Positions 1 through 6,518 of a DNA stretch of 7,149 nucleotides are shown in pieces. The stretch is from contig JAADDC010000038.1 in the NCBI GenBank assembly GCA_013154145.1, positions 1-7,149 of the forward strand, in the 5' to 3' direction. Positions within the stretch are counted from its first letter, which is position 1, and every line of letters begins with the position of its first letter. Both the position numbers and the translations under genes were made by a program. The notes under the pieces are model-generated. The model made no database searches. It was not told the DNA's origin and saw only the letters and a program-made list of their open reading frames with translations. This stretch comes from Candidatus Iainarchaeum sp. (GTDB taxonomy: Archaea > Iainarchaeota > Iainarchaeia > JAADDC01).

Positions 1-594
1 GACATCGTCGTGGAGGAAGTGGGCAGGGCCCTGAGTACCCTCATTTACCTCGTCGCCCTCTACGTCATCGTCAACTACTTCCACACCTTCGGCTGGCTGG
101 CCTCCCTCCTGGTGGCCCTCGCCGTTCTCGTGGCGGGCAGGGCCGTCGTCAACATCGTCATCGCCGCCATAACAGAGTACATAGACCTGCTTCCCATCGA
201 AGAGGATCAGAAGGCGCTCCTTATGGGTGTGAGGGGCTCCATCAAGGCGGTCCTCTACATCATCATCGTCCTCGTGATGCTGGCCTCCGTGGGCATCGAC
301 GTCTGGCCCATCATCACCTCCCTGGGCATCGGAGGTCTGGCCATCTCCATGGCCATGAAGGACGTGCTCACGGACTACATCTCGGGCCTCATCGTCATCC
401 TCGGACGCTCCCTGAAGAAGGGTGACCGCGTCCTTGTGAAGGACAAGGGCGTGGAGGGGGTCATCGAGGAGATCGGCTGGCGCTACACGACACTCATCAC
501 CGACGAGGGCGAGCTGGTGACCGTCCCCAACCGGGTGATCAGCTCCTCCGTCATCGTCTTCCGGAAGGAAAGGGAAGAGGAGGGCCCGGCGTAA
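1..594 (+). CDS. MscS-family mechanosensitive channel, 5'-partial, lacking the C-terminal cage domain
   Basis: Membrane channel of the small-conductance mechanosensitive (MscS) family, which opens under membrane tension and releases solutes during osmotic down-shock. The frame is open through base 1, so the true start may lie upstream; the first possible start inside is GTG at 10. Numbering from that GTG, hydrophobic segments lie at about residues 8-24, 29-55 and 77-93. The pore-lining segment follows at about 101-131 (SLGIGGLAISMAMKDVL, rich in Gly and Ala as in MscS TM3). The beta domain is about 135-185, with KKGDRV and the conserved VPNRVI motif. The protein ends a few residues later in a charged tail (RKEREEEGPA), so the alpha/beta domain that forms the cytoplasmic cage in E. 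coli MscS is absent. The ATPase gene starts 33 nt downstream behind its own promoter-like region. Family assignment is firm; gating properties cannot be read from sequence. Confidence 0.88.
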   Translation, partial: DIVVEEVGRALSTLIYLVALYVIVNYFHTFGWLASLLVALAVLVAGRAVVNIVIAAITEYIDLLPIEEDQKALLMGVRGSIKAVLYIIIVLVMLASVGIDVWPIITSLGIGGLAISMAMKDVLTDYISGLIVILGRSLKKGDRVLVKDKGVEGVIEEIGWRYTTLITDEGELVTVPNRVISSSVIVFRKEREEEGPA

Positions 595-612
595 AACCTT
601 TAGCTTATTAGC
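592..612 (+). promoter_or_regulatory. Putative archaeal BRE/TATA promoter of the ATPase gene
   Basis: Base composition drops sharply to AT-rich between the two plus-strand genes. A purine-rich TAAAACC (592-598, including the stop codon of the channel gene) is followed by TTTAGCTTA (599-607), centred about 25 nt upstream of the GTG at 628. That is the spacing expected of an archaeal TATA box when transcription starts at or next to the start codon. No SD sequence precedes the GTG, which fits a leaderless mRNA. The box is not a strong consensus, so this is an inference from position and composition. Confidence 0.45.
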
Positions 613-619
613 ACGATTA

Positions 620-637
620 TTATAATTGTGATTATAA
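620..637. repeat. Perfect 7-bp inverted repeat over the ATPase start codon (possible operator)
   Basis: TTATAAT (620-626) and ATTATAA (631-637) are exact reverse complements separated by the 4 nt TGTG. The GTG start codon at 628-630 lies in that spacer. The position, over the predicted transcription and translation start, would suit a repressor site. The symmetry may instead be a by-product of AT-rich composition, and the right arm is also coding sequence (codons 2-4). An RNA hairpin of only seven A-U pairs would be weak at high temperature, so a DNA-binding site is the likelier function if there is one. Confidence 0.45.
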
Positions 638-1857
638 GGCGTTTCAAGACGGAGAAGCACTGGCGGGAGTCTCCACCGAGGAAGCTCGTCTTTGGCAGGA
701 GGAAGGTTGGTAAGAGCTTTTTCGTCAAGGAATTCACACAGTGGGACCGCTACTTCTTTGTTCTCCACTCGGGAGCCGCAGTCGACGTCGAGAGCGGGGA
801 GGAGCTCCCACCTGAAGCCTTCAAGAGGGAACTAAAGCACCTCCTGAGGGGAGAAGAGCACGTGGTCATCGACGAGTTCGGCCGCCTGCCTCTGGACGTG
901 CTCGACCTGATCCACGCCACTCCACCGGAGCAGATCACCCTCATTTCCTCGTCCGTCACGGCGGCCAAGGAGTTCCTGGGCAAGAGGTCCCCGCTCCTGG
1001 GACTGCTGTTTCCCTTCCCCTTCAGTCTTCCCCATAGCTCGGAGCTCATTGCCTCCCTCTCGGAACACTACGAAGATAAGGATTTGATGGAGGTGGTGAC
1101 AGTTGCCAAGGAACCCATCTCCCTCTCCTTCCTGAAGGAGCCCCTAAGATCTCTTGTCTGGACCTCCACGGCGATGCCCGGCCTGCTGGGCGAGGTCTTC
1201 AGCGAAGAGAGGAGAACCGTCGTGAGGTCCTACGAGGCCATTCTGGAGGTGCTCGCAGGCTCCGTCAGGGGGATCTCCGATATATGGAGGGAGCTCAGCG
1301 GCAGAGGTCTCTTCAGCAACGGGCCGTCGAGCCTCGTCCCCTACCTCTCCTTCCTGGAGCGGACGGGTCTCGTGAAGAAGGTCAGGGTGTACGGGAGGGG
1401 CGGCGGCGCCTACAAGGTGACGTCGCCGCCGATGGAGGCCTACTTCCTCCTCAGGAGGAGAACGGGCTTTCCGGACGTTCCGGCAAACCTGGAAAACGTC
1501 CTCAAGCACGCGGAGCAGATACTACCCCGCCTGGTGGAGGGCGTGATCAGGGAGTTTCTGGCGGAGTACCACGGACTGCAGGAGGGCATTCTGCTAAAAC
1601 ACAGGCGGGGAGAGGTCATCGAGATAGACGTGGCCCTGGGGGACGGCAAGATCAAGGTCCTGGCCGAGGTGAAGTGGCGGGAAAGTATCACCAAGAAGGA
1701 GGTGGAGCAGATCGAGAAAAAGATGTTCGGTTTCGAGGCCGAGAAGTACTACCTCGTCGTGCCGGACGGTTCCAGCGTGCCAGAAACTTCCCTGGAGGTA
1801 CTGGACGTCGAGAAGATCAAGGAAATGGCCCTGAAGCTAAGAGAGCAGTTTCTCTAA
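628..1857 (+). CDS. Archaeal-type AAA ATPase with C-terminal DUF234 (PD-(D/E)XK-like) domain
   Basis: 409-residue P-loop ATPase of the archaeal ATPase/DUF234 type; cellular role unknown. Walker A is GRRKVGKS (residues 23-30) and Walker B is HVVIDEF (78-84, with D82 and E83). ITLISSS (103-109) sits where a sensor-1 strand is expected. About 200-275 looks like a winged helix ending in LERTGLVKKVRVYG. The C-terminal part carries EIDVAL (332-337) and AEVKW (346-350). D334, E347 and K349 give the D-X12-E-X-K spacing of a PD-(D/E)XK nuclease fold, which the DUF234 region is known to resemble. The GTG start at 628 fits the Walker A position but leaves a short N-terminus compared with relatives that begin with an R-E-E-E-L type helix. 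There is no SD sequence. The gene stands alone and its 3' end overlaps convergent gatB by 21 bp. Such genes are often multicopy and mobile in archaea; nothing here shows which process it serves. Confidence 0.85.
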   Translation: MIIRRFKTEKHWRESPPRKLVFGRRKVGKSFFVKEFTQWDRYFFVLHSGAAVDVESGEELPPEAFKRELKHLLRGEEHVVIDEFGRLPLDVLDLIHATPPEQITLISSSVTAAKEFLGKRSPLLGLLFPFPFSLPHSSELIASLSEHYEDKDLMEVVTVAKEPISLSFLKEPLRSLVWTSTAMPGLLGEVFSEERRTVVRSYEAILEVLAGSVRGISDIWRELSGRGLFSNGPSSLVPYLSFLERTGLVKKVRVYGRGGGAYKVTSPPMEAYFLLRRRTGFPDVPANLENVLKHAEQILPRLVEGVIREFLAEYHGLQEGILLKHRRGEVIEIDVALGDGKIKVLAEVKWRESITKKEVEQIEKKMFGFEAEKYYLVVPDGSSVPETSLEVLDVEKIKEMALKLREQFL

Positions 1858-3174
1858 GAGCTCGCGGACGCGGCGGGCGTCGGCCCGGCCCCTGGTCCGC
1901 TTCATGACCTCGCCCACGAGGCGGTTGATGGCGGCCTTCTTCCCCTTCCTGTAGTCCTCCACCACCTCGGGGAAGGCCTCCACCACCTCCCTGACGACGT
2001 CCTCCACGTTCTCCACCACGGAGAACTTCTCGATCTCGGCGGAGACGTCACCGATCTCTCCGTCCAAGAGCTTCCGCAGGAGCTCCACGGCCGCCTCCTT
2101 GGTGATCCTTCCGTCGTGCCAGGCCTTGGCAATGAGGAAAACTCCCTCCTTCGAGGGAACCGCCGAAAAGTCCAGACCCCTGTAGTTGAGCTCCCCCTTG
2201 AGCCTGCTGGTGAGGAACTCTGCCCAGAACTTGGGGGATATCTCCCCGGCCTTCTCCTCGAAGAACTCGCCCAGGGCCTTGTCCCTGACCAGGGCGTCGG
2301 CGACGGTCCTGTCCACACCGTACTCCCTGACGAAGCGCTCCTTCCTTTCCCAGGGGAGCTCGGGAAGGGAAGACCTCAGCTCCTCCACGAGGGACGGATC
2401 GATACTCACGGGGGGTATGTCCGGGTCGGGCATGTAGCGGTAGTCCTCCTCCGTTTCCTTCACCCGCAGGGAAACCGTCACTCCCCTTGCCTCATCCCAG
2501 TGCCGGGTTTCCCGCTTCACTCCCCTCCCACTCTCTAACAAACGCTTCTGGCGTAGTATCTCGTAGCGTAGGGCCTTCTTTACGCTCTCTATGGAGTTGA
2601 TGTTCTTTATCTCCACGCGCTCGCCGCCCTCCAGGGAGATGTTGGCGTCCACCCTGAACACAACCGAGGGATTGAGTATGACGCCGAGGTAGGTCAGCAA
2701 GAGGTGCAGGTCCTTGAGGAAGGTCTCCGCTTCCTCCACGGACGTCATGTCAGGCTCCGTGACGATCTCAATGAGGGACACGCCGCTCCGGTTGAAGTCC
2801 ACGAGGCCCTCCTTGAGGTCATAGCGCCCGGGGTCCTCCTCCACGTGGATCTCCCGGATGCGGACCTTACCGAGCCTTCCGTTCACCGCCAGGGGTGTGG
2901 AGGTCCGCTGGTAGCCAGAGGGTAAGTCGGGGTAGAAGTAATGCTTCCTCAGGAACAGGATTTTTGGCTTCACTTCCATGCCGAGGGACAGGGCCACCAT
3001 CAAGGCCTTTCGTATGCTCTCCTCGTTGACGGGGTGGGGCTTCGAGCCGGGGAGGCCGAGGCAAACGGGACAGACGTTGCTGTTGGGCTCCGCTTCCCAG
3101 TAGTTGGTGGGACAGGGGCAGAAGAGCTTCGACTCGGTCTTCAGCTGCACGTGTATCTCGAAGCCTATCCTCAT
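1837..3174 (-). CDS. gatB: Asp-tRNA(Asn)/Glu-tRNA(Gln) amidotransferase subunit B
   Basis: Subunit B of cytoplasmic GatCAB. It activates the mischarged Asp or Glu on tRNA with ATP and passes it ammonia from GatA. The 445 residues begin with the catalytic cradle (GFEIHVQL at 4-11). Four cysteines, C19, C21, C35 and C38 (FCPC...CPVC), match the zinc site of the family. HVEEDPG (110-116) and DFNRSGVSLIEIVTEPDM (126-143) are signature blocks. The C-terminal YqeY-like tRNA-binding domain (about 375-445) ends with GKKAAINRLVGEVMKRTRGR. LPSGYQRTS (84-92) is the archaeal form of the motif. One oddity is the loop before RVDANIS: it reads NPSVVF (168-173) where relatives have an E-G-[ST]-M-like sequence. 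ATG overlaps the gatA stop as ATGA, and GGAGGG (3186-3181) gives a well-placed SD. It is the last gene of the operon and converges on the ATPase gene. Confidence 0.97.
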   Translation of the reverse strand: MRIGFEIHVQLKTESKLFCPCPTNYWEAEPNSNVCPVCLGLPGSKPHPVNEESIRKALMVALSLGMEVKPKILFLRKHYFYPDLPSGYQRTSTPLAVNGRLGKVRIREIHVEEDPGRYDLKEGLVDFNRSGVSLIEIVTEPDMTSVEEAETFLKDLHLLLTYLGVILNPSVVFRVDANISLEGGERVEIKNINSIESVKKALRYEILRQKRLLESGRGVKRETRHWDEARGVTVSLRVKETEEDYRYMPDPDIPPVSIDPSLVEELRSSLPELPWERKERFVREYGVDRTVADALVRDKALGEFFEEKAGEISPKFWAEFLTSRLKGELNYRGLDFSAVPSKEGVFLIAKAWHDGRITKEAAVELLRKLLDGEIGDVSAEIEKFSVVENVEDVVREVVEAFPEVVEDYRKGKKAAINRLVGEVMKRTRGRADARRVRELLEKLLS

Positions 3175-4571
3175 CCTCTCCCCTCCAGGAAGCGGGCCAT
3201 TGCCACCAGCCTGTCGTCCTCGAACCAGCGCCCCATGAGCTGCATGCCCACGGGGAGCCTTCCTTCCCGGCCGAAGGGCACGTTTATGGCCGGTATGCCC
3301 GTGAGGTTGGCCAGCACCGTCAGGGCGTCGGCGGCGTACATTTTCACGGGGTCGTCGAGGCGCTCGCCAAGCCTGAAGGGCAGGAAGGGGACTGTGGGGG
3401 AGGTCAGGAAGTCCACCTCCTCGAAGAGCTTCTTTACCTCGGCTCTTAGTCCCCTGCGAAGCTTCACTCCCCTCTCGTGGAAACTCTTCTCGTAGCGCTC
3501 CATGGAGAGGTAGGTGCCCAGTATGATCCTCCGCTTCACCTCTCGGCCGAAGCCCTTGCCTCGGGCGTCTGCGATGACCTCGTAGAGGTTGCTGCCCTCG
3601 CCCCGGAGGCCGTAGGTGAGGCCGTTGTAGCGCTGCATGGCCGACGCAAACTCGGGATACATGATGAGGTAGTAGAGGGGCCAGACCTTCTCCATGGGAG
3701 GAACCCTGAGCTCCACAAGCTCCGCCCCGATACTATCAAGAACATTTAGGAAGCGCTCGAAGTGCCTTCTCACGGGCTCCTCCACACCCTCCAGAAAGCC
3801 CTCTCCCCACCCCACCCTCACGCCCTCCGGGTCAAAGGCGTCGAAGGTCTCCAGGAAGCTGAGGCTCCTCTGGACGCCCGCGTCCCGGCCGTCGGGACCG
3901 GCCATCACCTCCATGCTGAGGGCGATGCCGTCGGCGTCGGGGGAGAAAGGCCCTATCACGTCGAGGCTCATGGCCAAGTCTACCAGACCGTAGCGGGAAA
4001 CGAGGTTGTATGTGGGCTTGAAGCCAAAGACACCCGTGAAGGAGGCGGGGTTCCTGATGGATCCGCCCGTGTCGCTGCCGAGGGACAGATCACTCATGCC
4101 GGCGGCCACCGCCACGGCGGATCCGGACGAAGAGCCGCCGGGCACCCTCTCTTCATCCCAGGGGTTCCGGGTGGGGCCGAAGTAGGAGGTTTCCCCCGAG
4201 GATCCGCAGGCGAACTCGTCCATGTTGGTCTTTCCAATGACGATGGCCCCCTCTCTTACTAAACGCTCCACCGCCGTCGCGCTGAAGGGAGAGACGTAGT
4301 TCTCCAACATTCTGGAGGCGCAGGTGAGCCTCATCCCCTCCACAGCGATATTATCCTTGACGGCGAGAACGAGTCCGAAGAGCAGGCCCGAGGCCCTCCC
4401 GCTCCTCACGAGCTTGTCGAGTTCTTTGGCCCGCTCCCGGGCCCCCTCCACGTCGAGGCTGATGAAGGCGTTGAGACGGGGCTCCCGCTCCTCTATCTTC
4501 TCTATAACCTCCTCCAGGTGTTCGGACGGGAGCAACTCCCCGCTTTTTAGCTCTTTCACTAACTCCCTCAT
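3171..4571 (-). CDS. gatA: Asp-tRNA(Asn)/Glu-tRNA(Gln) amidotransferase subunit A (glutaminase)
   Basis: Amidase-signature subunit of GatCAB. It hydrolyses glutamine and feeds ammonia through a channel to GatB. At 466 residues it is close to the usual length. The Ser-cisSer-Lys triad is visible: K72 (AVKDNIAV), S147 (GGSSSG) and S171 (SLGSDTGGSIRNPA). The 75- and 24-residue spacings equal those I recall for S. aureus GatA (K79, S154, S178). The block GKTNMDEFACGSSGETS (113-129) and the C-terminal GIPAINVPFG and LPVGMQLMG are also typical, so the subunit looks intact and active. ATG at 4571 overlaps the gatC stop as ATGA. It has a strong SD, GGAGGTG (4589-4583), 11 nt upstream, inside gatC. 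In an archaeon with the separate GatDE enzyme for Gln-tRNA, this complex would mainly serve Asn-tRNA; that is an inference. Confidence 0.97.
   Translation of the reverse strand: MRELVKELKSGELLPSEHLEEVIEKIEEREPRLNAFISLDVEGARERAKELDKLVRSGRASGLLFGLVLAVKDNIAVEGMRLTCASRMLENYVSPFSATAVERLVREGAIVIGKTNMDEFACGSSGETSYFGPTRNPWDEERVPGGSSSGSAVAVAAGMSDLSLGSDTGGSIRNPASFTGVFGFKPTYNLVSRYGLVDLAMSLDVIGPFSPDADGIALSMEVMAGPDGRDAGVQRSLSFLETFDAFDPEGVRVGWGEGFLEGVEEPVRRHFERFLNVLDSIGAELVELRVPPMEKVWPLYYLIMYPEFASAMQRYNGLTYGLRGEGSNLYEVIADARGKGFGREVKRRIILGTYLSMERYEKSFHERGVKLRRGLRAEVKKLFEEVDFLTSPTVPFLPFRLGERLDDPVKMYAADALTVLANLTGIPAINVPFGREGRLPVGMQLMGRWFEDDRLVAMARFLEGRG
3181..3186 (-). promoter_or_regulatory. Shine-Dalgarno sequence of gatB
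   Basis: GGAGGG on the minus strand within the 3' end of gatA, 6 nt before the gatB ATG at 3174. It supports that start over internal alternatives. Confidence 0.7.
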
Positions 4572-4858
4572 AGGTTCCTAGGCACCTCCAGGTAGCGGCC
4601 TCTCTTCTTGGGGAAGACAATGGTGGGATCCTTCTCGAAGGGCTCGGGCACGTCCTTCCTCAGGGGGTTCTCCACGGGCTCCTCGTACTCCTCGGGGAAG
4701 TCGATCTCCTTCACCCGCTCGAGAAGGGAAAAGATCTCCTGTATTTGCTTGAAAAAGCGCTCCTTTTCCTCCTCGCTGAGCTTGATGCGGGCGATCTCCA
4801 CCACGTGCTCAAAGTACTCCCGCTCCACGAAGGAAAAGTCCTGCGAAGGTTTTTTCAA
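4568..4858 (-). CDS. gatC: Asp-tRNA(Asn)/Glu-tRNA(Gln) amidotransferase subunit C
   Basis: Small subunit that wraps around the GatA-GatB interface and stabilises the complex. At 96 residues it is the usual size. The N-terminal helical part reads VEIARIKLSEEEKERFFKQI (about 20-39), followed by an acidic linker. The C-terminal motif NPLRKDVPEPFEKD (64-77) matches the family's L-R-x-D-x-x-x-x motif. The start chosen is TTG at 4858, because it overlaps the degV stop as TTGA, the same arrangement as the other junctions. No SD precedes it, so translation probably depends on coupling. A GTG at 4828 (residue 11), with a weak AGGA about 10 nt upstream, would leave the whole helical domain intact and cannot be excluded. 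Identity is supported both by motifs and by position before gatA and gatB. Confidence 0.93.
   Translation of the reverse strand: MKKPSQDFSFVEREYFEHVVEIARIKLSEEEKERFFKQIQEIFSLLERVKEIDFPEEYEEPVENPLRKDVPEPFEKDPTIVFPKKRGRYLEVPRNL
4583..4589 (-). promoter_or_regulatory. Strong Shine-Dalgarno sequence of gatA
   Basis: GGAGGTG on the minus strand, inside the last codons of gatC and 11 nt before the gatA ATG. It is the best anti-SD match in the window. It fixes the gatA start and shows that downstream cistrons use SD-dependent initiation, in contrast to the lead genes. Confidence 0.75.
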
Positions 4859-5655
4859 GGTGCACGGATGAAGGCGTAGCCGTAGCTGCCGGGGCCCACG
4901 TGGACGGCGATGTCAGGACAGACGTAGGCCCTGTAAACTTCGTCGGCCCTCTCCCTGAGCAACTGCTCCAATTTATCTACCTCGGGCAGGGGCTCGGCGT
5001 ACCCCACGATCACGGGCCCCTCGTGGGGTTCCAGGAGGGAGGCCAGGTGCTCGGGAACGTTCTTCCTGGCGACGCCCTTCTTCTTTATCACGCCGTCGCT
5101 CACCTCGAGTATGGGGTGCACGCCAAGGAACTCGCCAATCTTCCCCACGAACCAGGGTATGCGGCCGCTCCGGGCGAGGTACTCCATGCTACCAACACTT
5201 AAGTAGATCCGCGTCCGGGAAGCGATGTCCTTCAGCTTCTCCACGGCCTCCTGGGGAGGAACCCCCTCCTCGGCCATTAGTAAAGCTTTATAGACGACAA
5301 GGCCCTGGCCGATGGTGGCGCTCAGGGAATCCACCACGTACACTTCCTTCTTGGCCATCCGGGCCGCTATGAGGGCATTGTTGTAGGAAGCCGATAGCTT
5401 GGAGGAGACGGTGATGGCCACGACGGGCTCCTCGGCTTCTTTAAACACCCTGAGCCACTCGGCGGGGCTGGGAGCCGATGTGGTGACCCGCTTGCCCTCC
5501 TTGAGGAGCCTGATCACCTCGATGGCCTCTATCTGTGAAGAGGGAATGGCCTCGTCCTCGATGATGATGCTGACCTCCGCCACGGGGATGTCCCGGAGTT
5601 GCAACTCCGGTGGAAGCGTGTACACCGAGTCCGTGACGACGGAGAAGCTCACCAT
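4855..5655 (-). CDS. DegV-family fatty-acid-binding protein (FakB-like)
   Basis: Likely cytosolic fatty-acid carrier that presents a bound fatty acid to the FakA kinase. At 266 residues it is slightly shorter than the usual 280 or so. Family landmarks in order are VVTDS (6-10), TTSAPSPAEW (58-67, the T-S-x-P-S motif lining the carboxylate site), SSKLSASYNNA (84-94), VVDS (107-110) with IGQG (115-118), YLARSGRIP (159-167), HPILEV (180-185) and HVGPGSYG (252-259). Its ATG at 5655 overlaps the end of the fakA-like gene by 7 nt. A GTG at 5652 (residue 2) would give the 4-nt GTGA overlap seen at other junctions. GGGTGGA (5668-5662) about 6 nt upstream favours the ATG. Family membership is certain. 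A FakB function is inferred from the adjacent FakA-like and PlsY genes; which fatty acid it binds cannot be read from sequence. Confidence 0.92.
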   Translation of the reverse strand: MVSFSVVTDSVYTLPPELQLRDIPVAEVSIIIEDEAIPSSQIEAIEVIRLLKEGKRVTTSAPSPAEWLRVFKEAEEPVVAITVSSKLSASYNNALIAARMAKKEVYVVDSLSATIGQGLVVYKALLMAEEGVPPQEAVEKLKDIASRTRIYLSVGSMEYLARSGRIPWFVGKIGEFLGVHPILEVSDGVIKKKGVARKNVPEHLASLLEPHEGPVIVGYAEPLPEVDKLEQLLRERADEVYRAYVCPDIAVHVGPGSYGYAFIRAP

Positions 5656-6518
5656 ATGCGCTCCACCCTCCTATCCATTACTTCGCCGACGGCGCTGAGT
5701 GCTTCTTCTACGGCCGAGGGGTCTCCCGTGTGAACGTGGACCTTGAAGGTGTCGCCCTTGCCCACGACCACCACCGAGTCACCGAAGCGCTGGGCGATTT
5801 TCCTCAGCACCTCCTGGGAGGCACCTTTAACTAAGAAATTGGAGCAGTACAGCTCCCCCTCGTGCTTCTCCTTCTCCACCTTCACGCCCCTGACCCTCTT
5901 ACCTACGAGGTCCAGGCCCACGGAGCGGGCAAAGCCCTCCAGGAAGAGGGTGAAGCCGTAGGCACCTGAATCTATGACAGGGGGCTTTCCGATGCGGGAT
6001 AGGAGCTCGGGCGTCTTCTCCAGGGCCTCCACGCCCTTCCTCAGCAATCCCCTGAAGAAGTCGCTGACCGAGGAGACCCTGTGGACGAAGCGGCTGGCCC
6101 ACTCGGCGGTCTCCCTCATGACCGTGAGGATGGTGCCCTCCACGGGGTTGGCCACCGCCGAGTAGGCGTAGGAGGCCCCCTTGGAAAAGGCCCGGGCCAG
6201 ATCCACCAGCCCCAGCTCCTCCTTGCCGTCAACACCCTCCGCAAAGCCCCAGAAGAACTGGGAGAGGATGACGCCGGAGTTGCCCTTGGCGTGGAGCAGG
6301 GAGGCCTCGGCAATGGCCTGTGACACCGCGTTGGCCCGCCACTCGTCCAGATCCTTCACGCTCTCCCAGGTACCCAGAAGCGTGAGGTACATGTTGGTGC
6401 CCGTGTCGCCGTCGGCCACGGGGAAAACGTTGATATCGTTGAGAAACTCCTTTTCCTTCTTGAGAATGTCCACGGTCTCGCCTACAGCTCGCTTGAGATG
6501 TTCTCCGTTGATCTTCAC
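5649..6518 (-). CDS. FakA-like fatty acid kinase: DAK2 domain plus middle domain, no C-terminal domain
   Basis: Predicted ATP-dependent kinase that phosphorylates the fatty acid held by a FakB protein, giving acyl phosphate. The N-terminal DAK2/DhaL-type nucleotide-binding domain (about 1-200) has NVFPVADGDTGTNMY (30-44, with D36 and D38 as likely Mg ligands). It also has HAKGNSGVILSQ (76-87), NPVEGTILTVMRE (124-136) and VIDSGAYGF (181-189). The middle domain (about 218-289) has GELYCSNFLV (221-230) and VVVGKGDTFKVHVHTGDP (250-267). C225, H261 and H263 match the Cys and His-x-His pattern reported as a zinc site in S. aureus FakA (from memory). Bacterial FakA is about 550 residues; this protein stops at 289, so the C-terminal DegV-like domain is absent. 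The stop is clean and the next gene overlaps it, so a frameshift is unlikely. GTG start at 6518 overlaps the plsY stop as GTGA; the SD is weak. Confidence 0.87.
   Translation of the reverse strand: MKINGEHLKRAVGETVDILKKEKEFLNDINVFPVADGDTGTNMYLTLLGTWESVKDLDEWRANAVSQAIAEASLLHAKGNSGVILSQFFWGFAEGVDGKEELGLVDLARAFSKGASYAYSAVANPVEGTILTVMRETAEWASRFVHRVSSVSDFFRGLLRKGVEALEKTPELLSRIGKPPVIDSGAYGFTLFLEGFARSVGLDLVGKRVRGVKVEKEKHEGELYCSNFLVKGASQEVLRKIAQRFGDSVVVVGKGDTFKVHVHTGDPSAVEEALSAVGEVMDRRVERIW

Noticed and set aside
1284..1907. 207-codon plus-strand frame overlapping the ATPase gene
   Set aside because: Translation is dominated by Gly, Arg and Gln without domain motifs. The ATPase frame through the same bases carries the winged helix and the EID...EVKW motif.
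2941..3495. 184-codon plus-strand open frame opposite gatB and gatA
   Set aside because: It lies entirely antisense to two strongly supported genes. Its translation is low-complexity and resembles no family, as expected from high-GC third-position bias.
3762..4262. 166-codon plus-strand open frame opposite gatA
   Set aside because: Antisense to the amidase catalytic core, with no recognisable motif and no start context.
5281..5293. AT-rich palindrome TAAAGCTTTA and TATA-like patch inside degV, considered as an internal promoter for gatCAB
   Set aside because: It is more than 400 nt upstream of gatC, lies in conserved coding sequence, and the tight overlaps already explain gatCAB expression by read-through.
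5649..5655. Possible frameshift splitting one long FakA gene into two parts
   Set aside because: The downstream gene is a complete DegV protein with its own N-terminal VVTDS motif, start codon and SD-like sequence. The upstream protein ends at the natural end of the middle domain.
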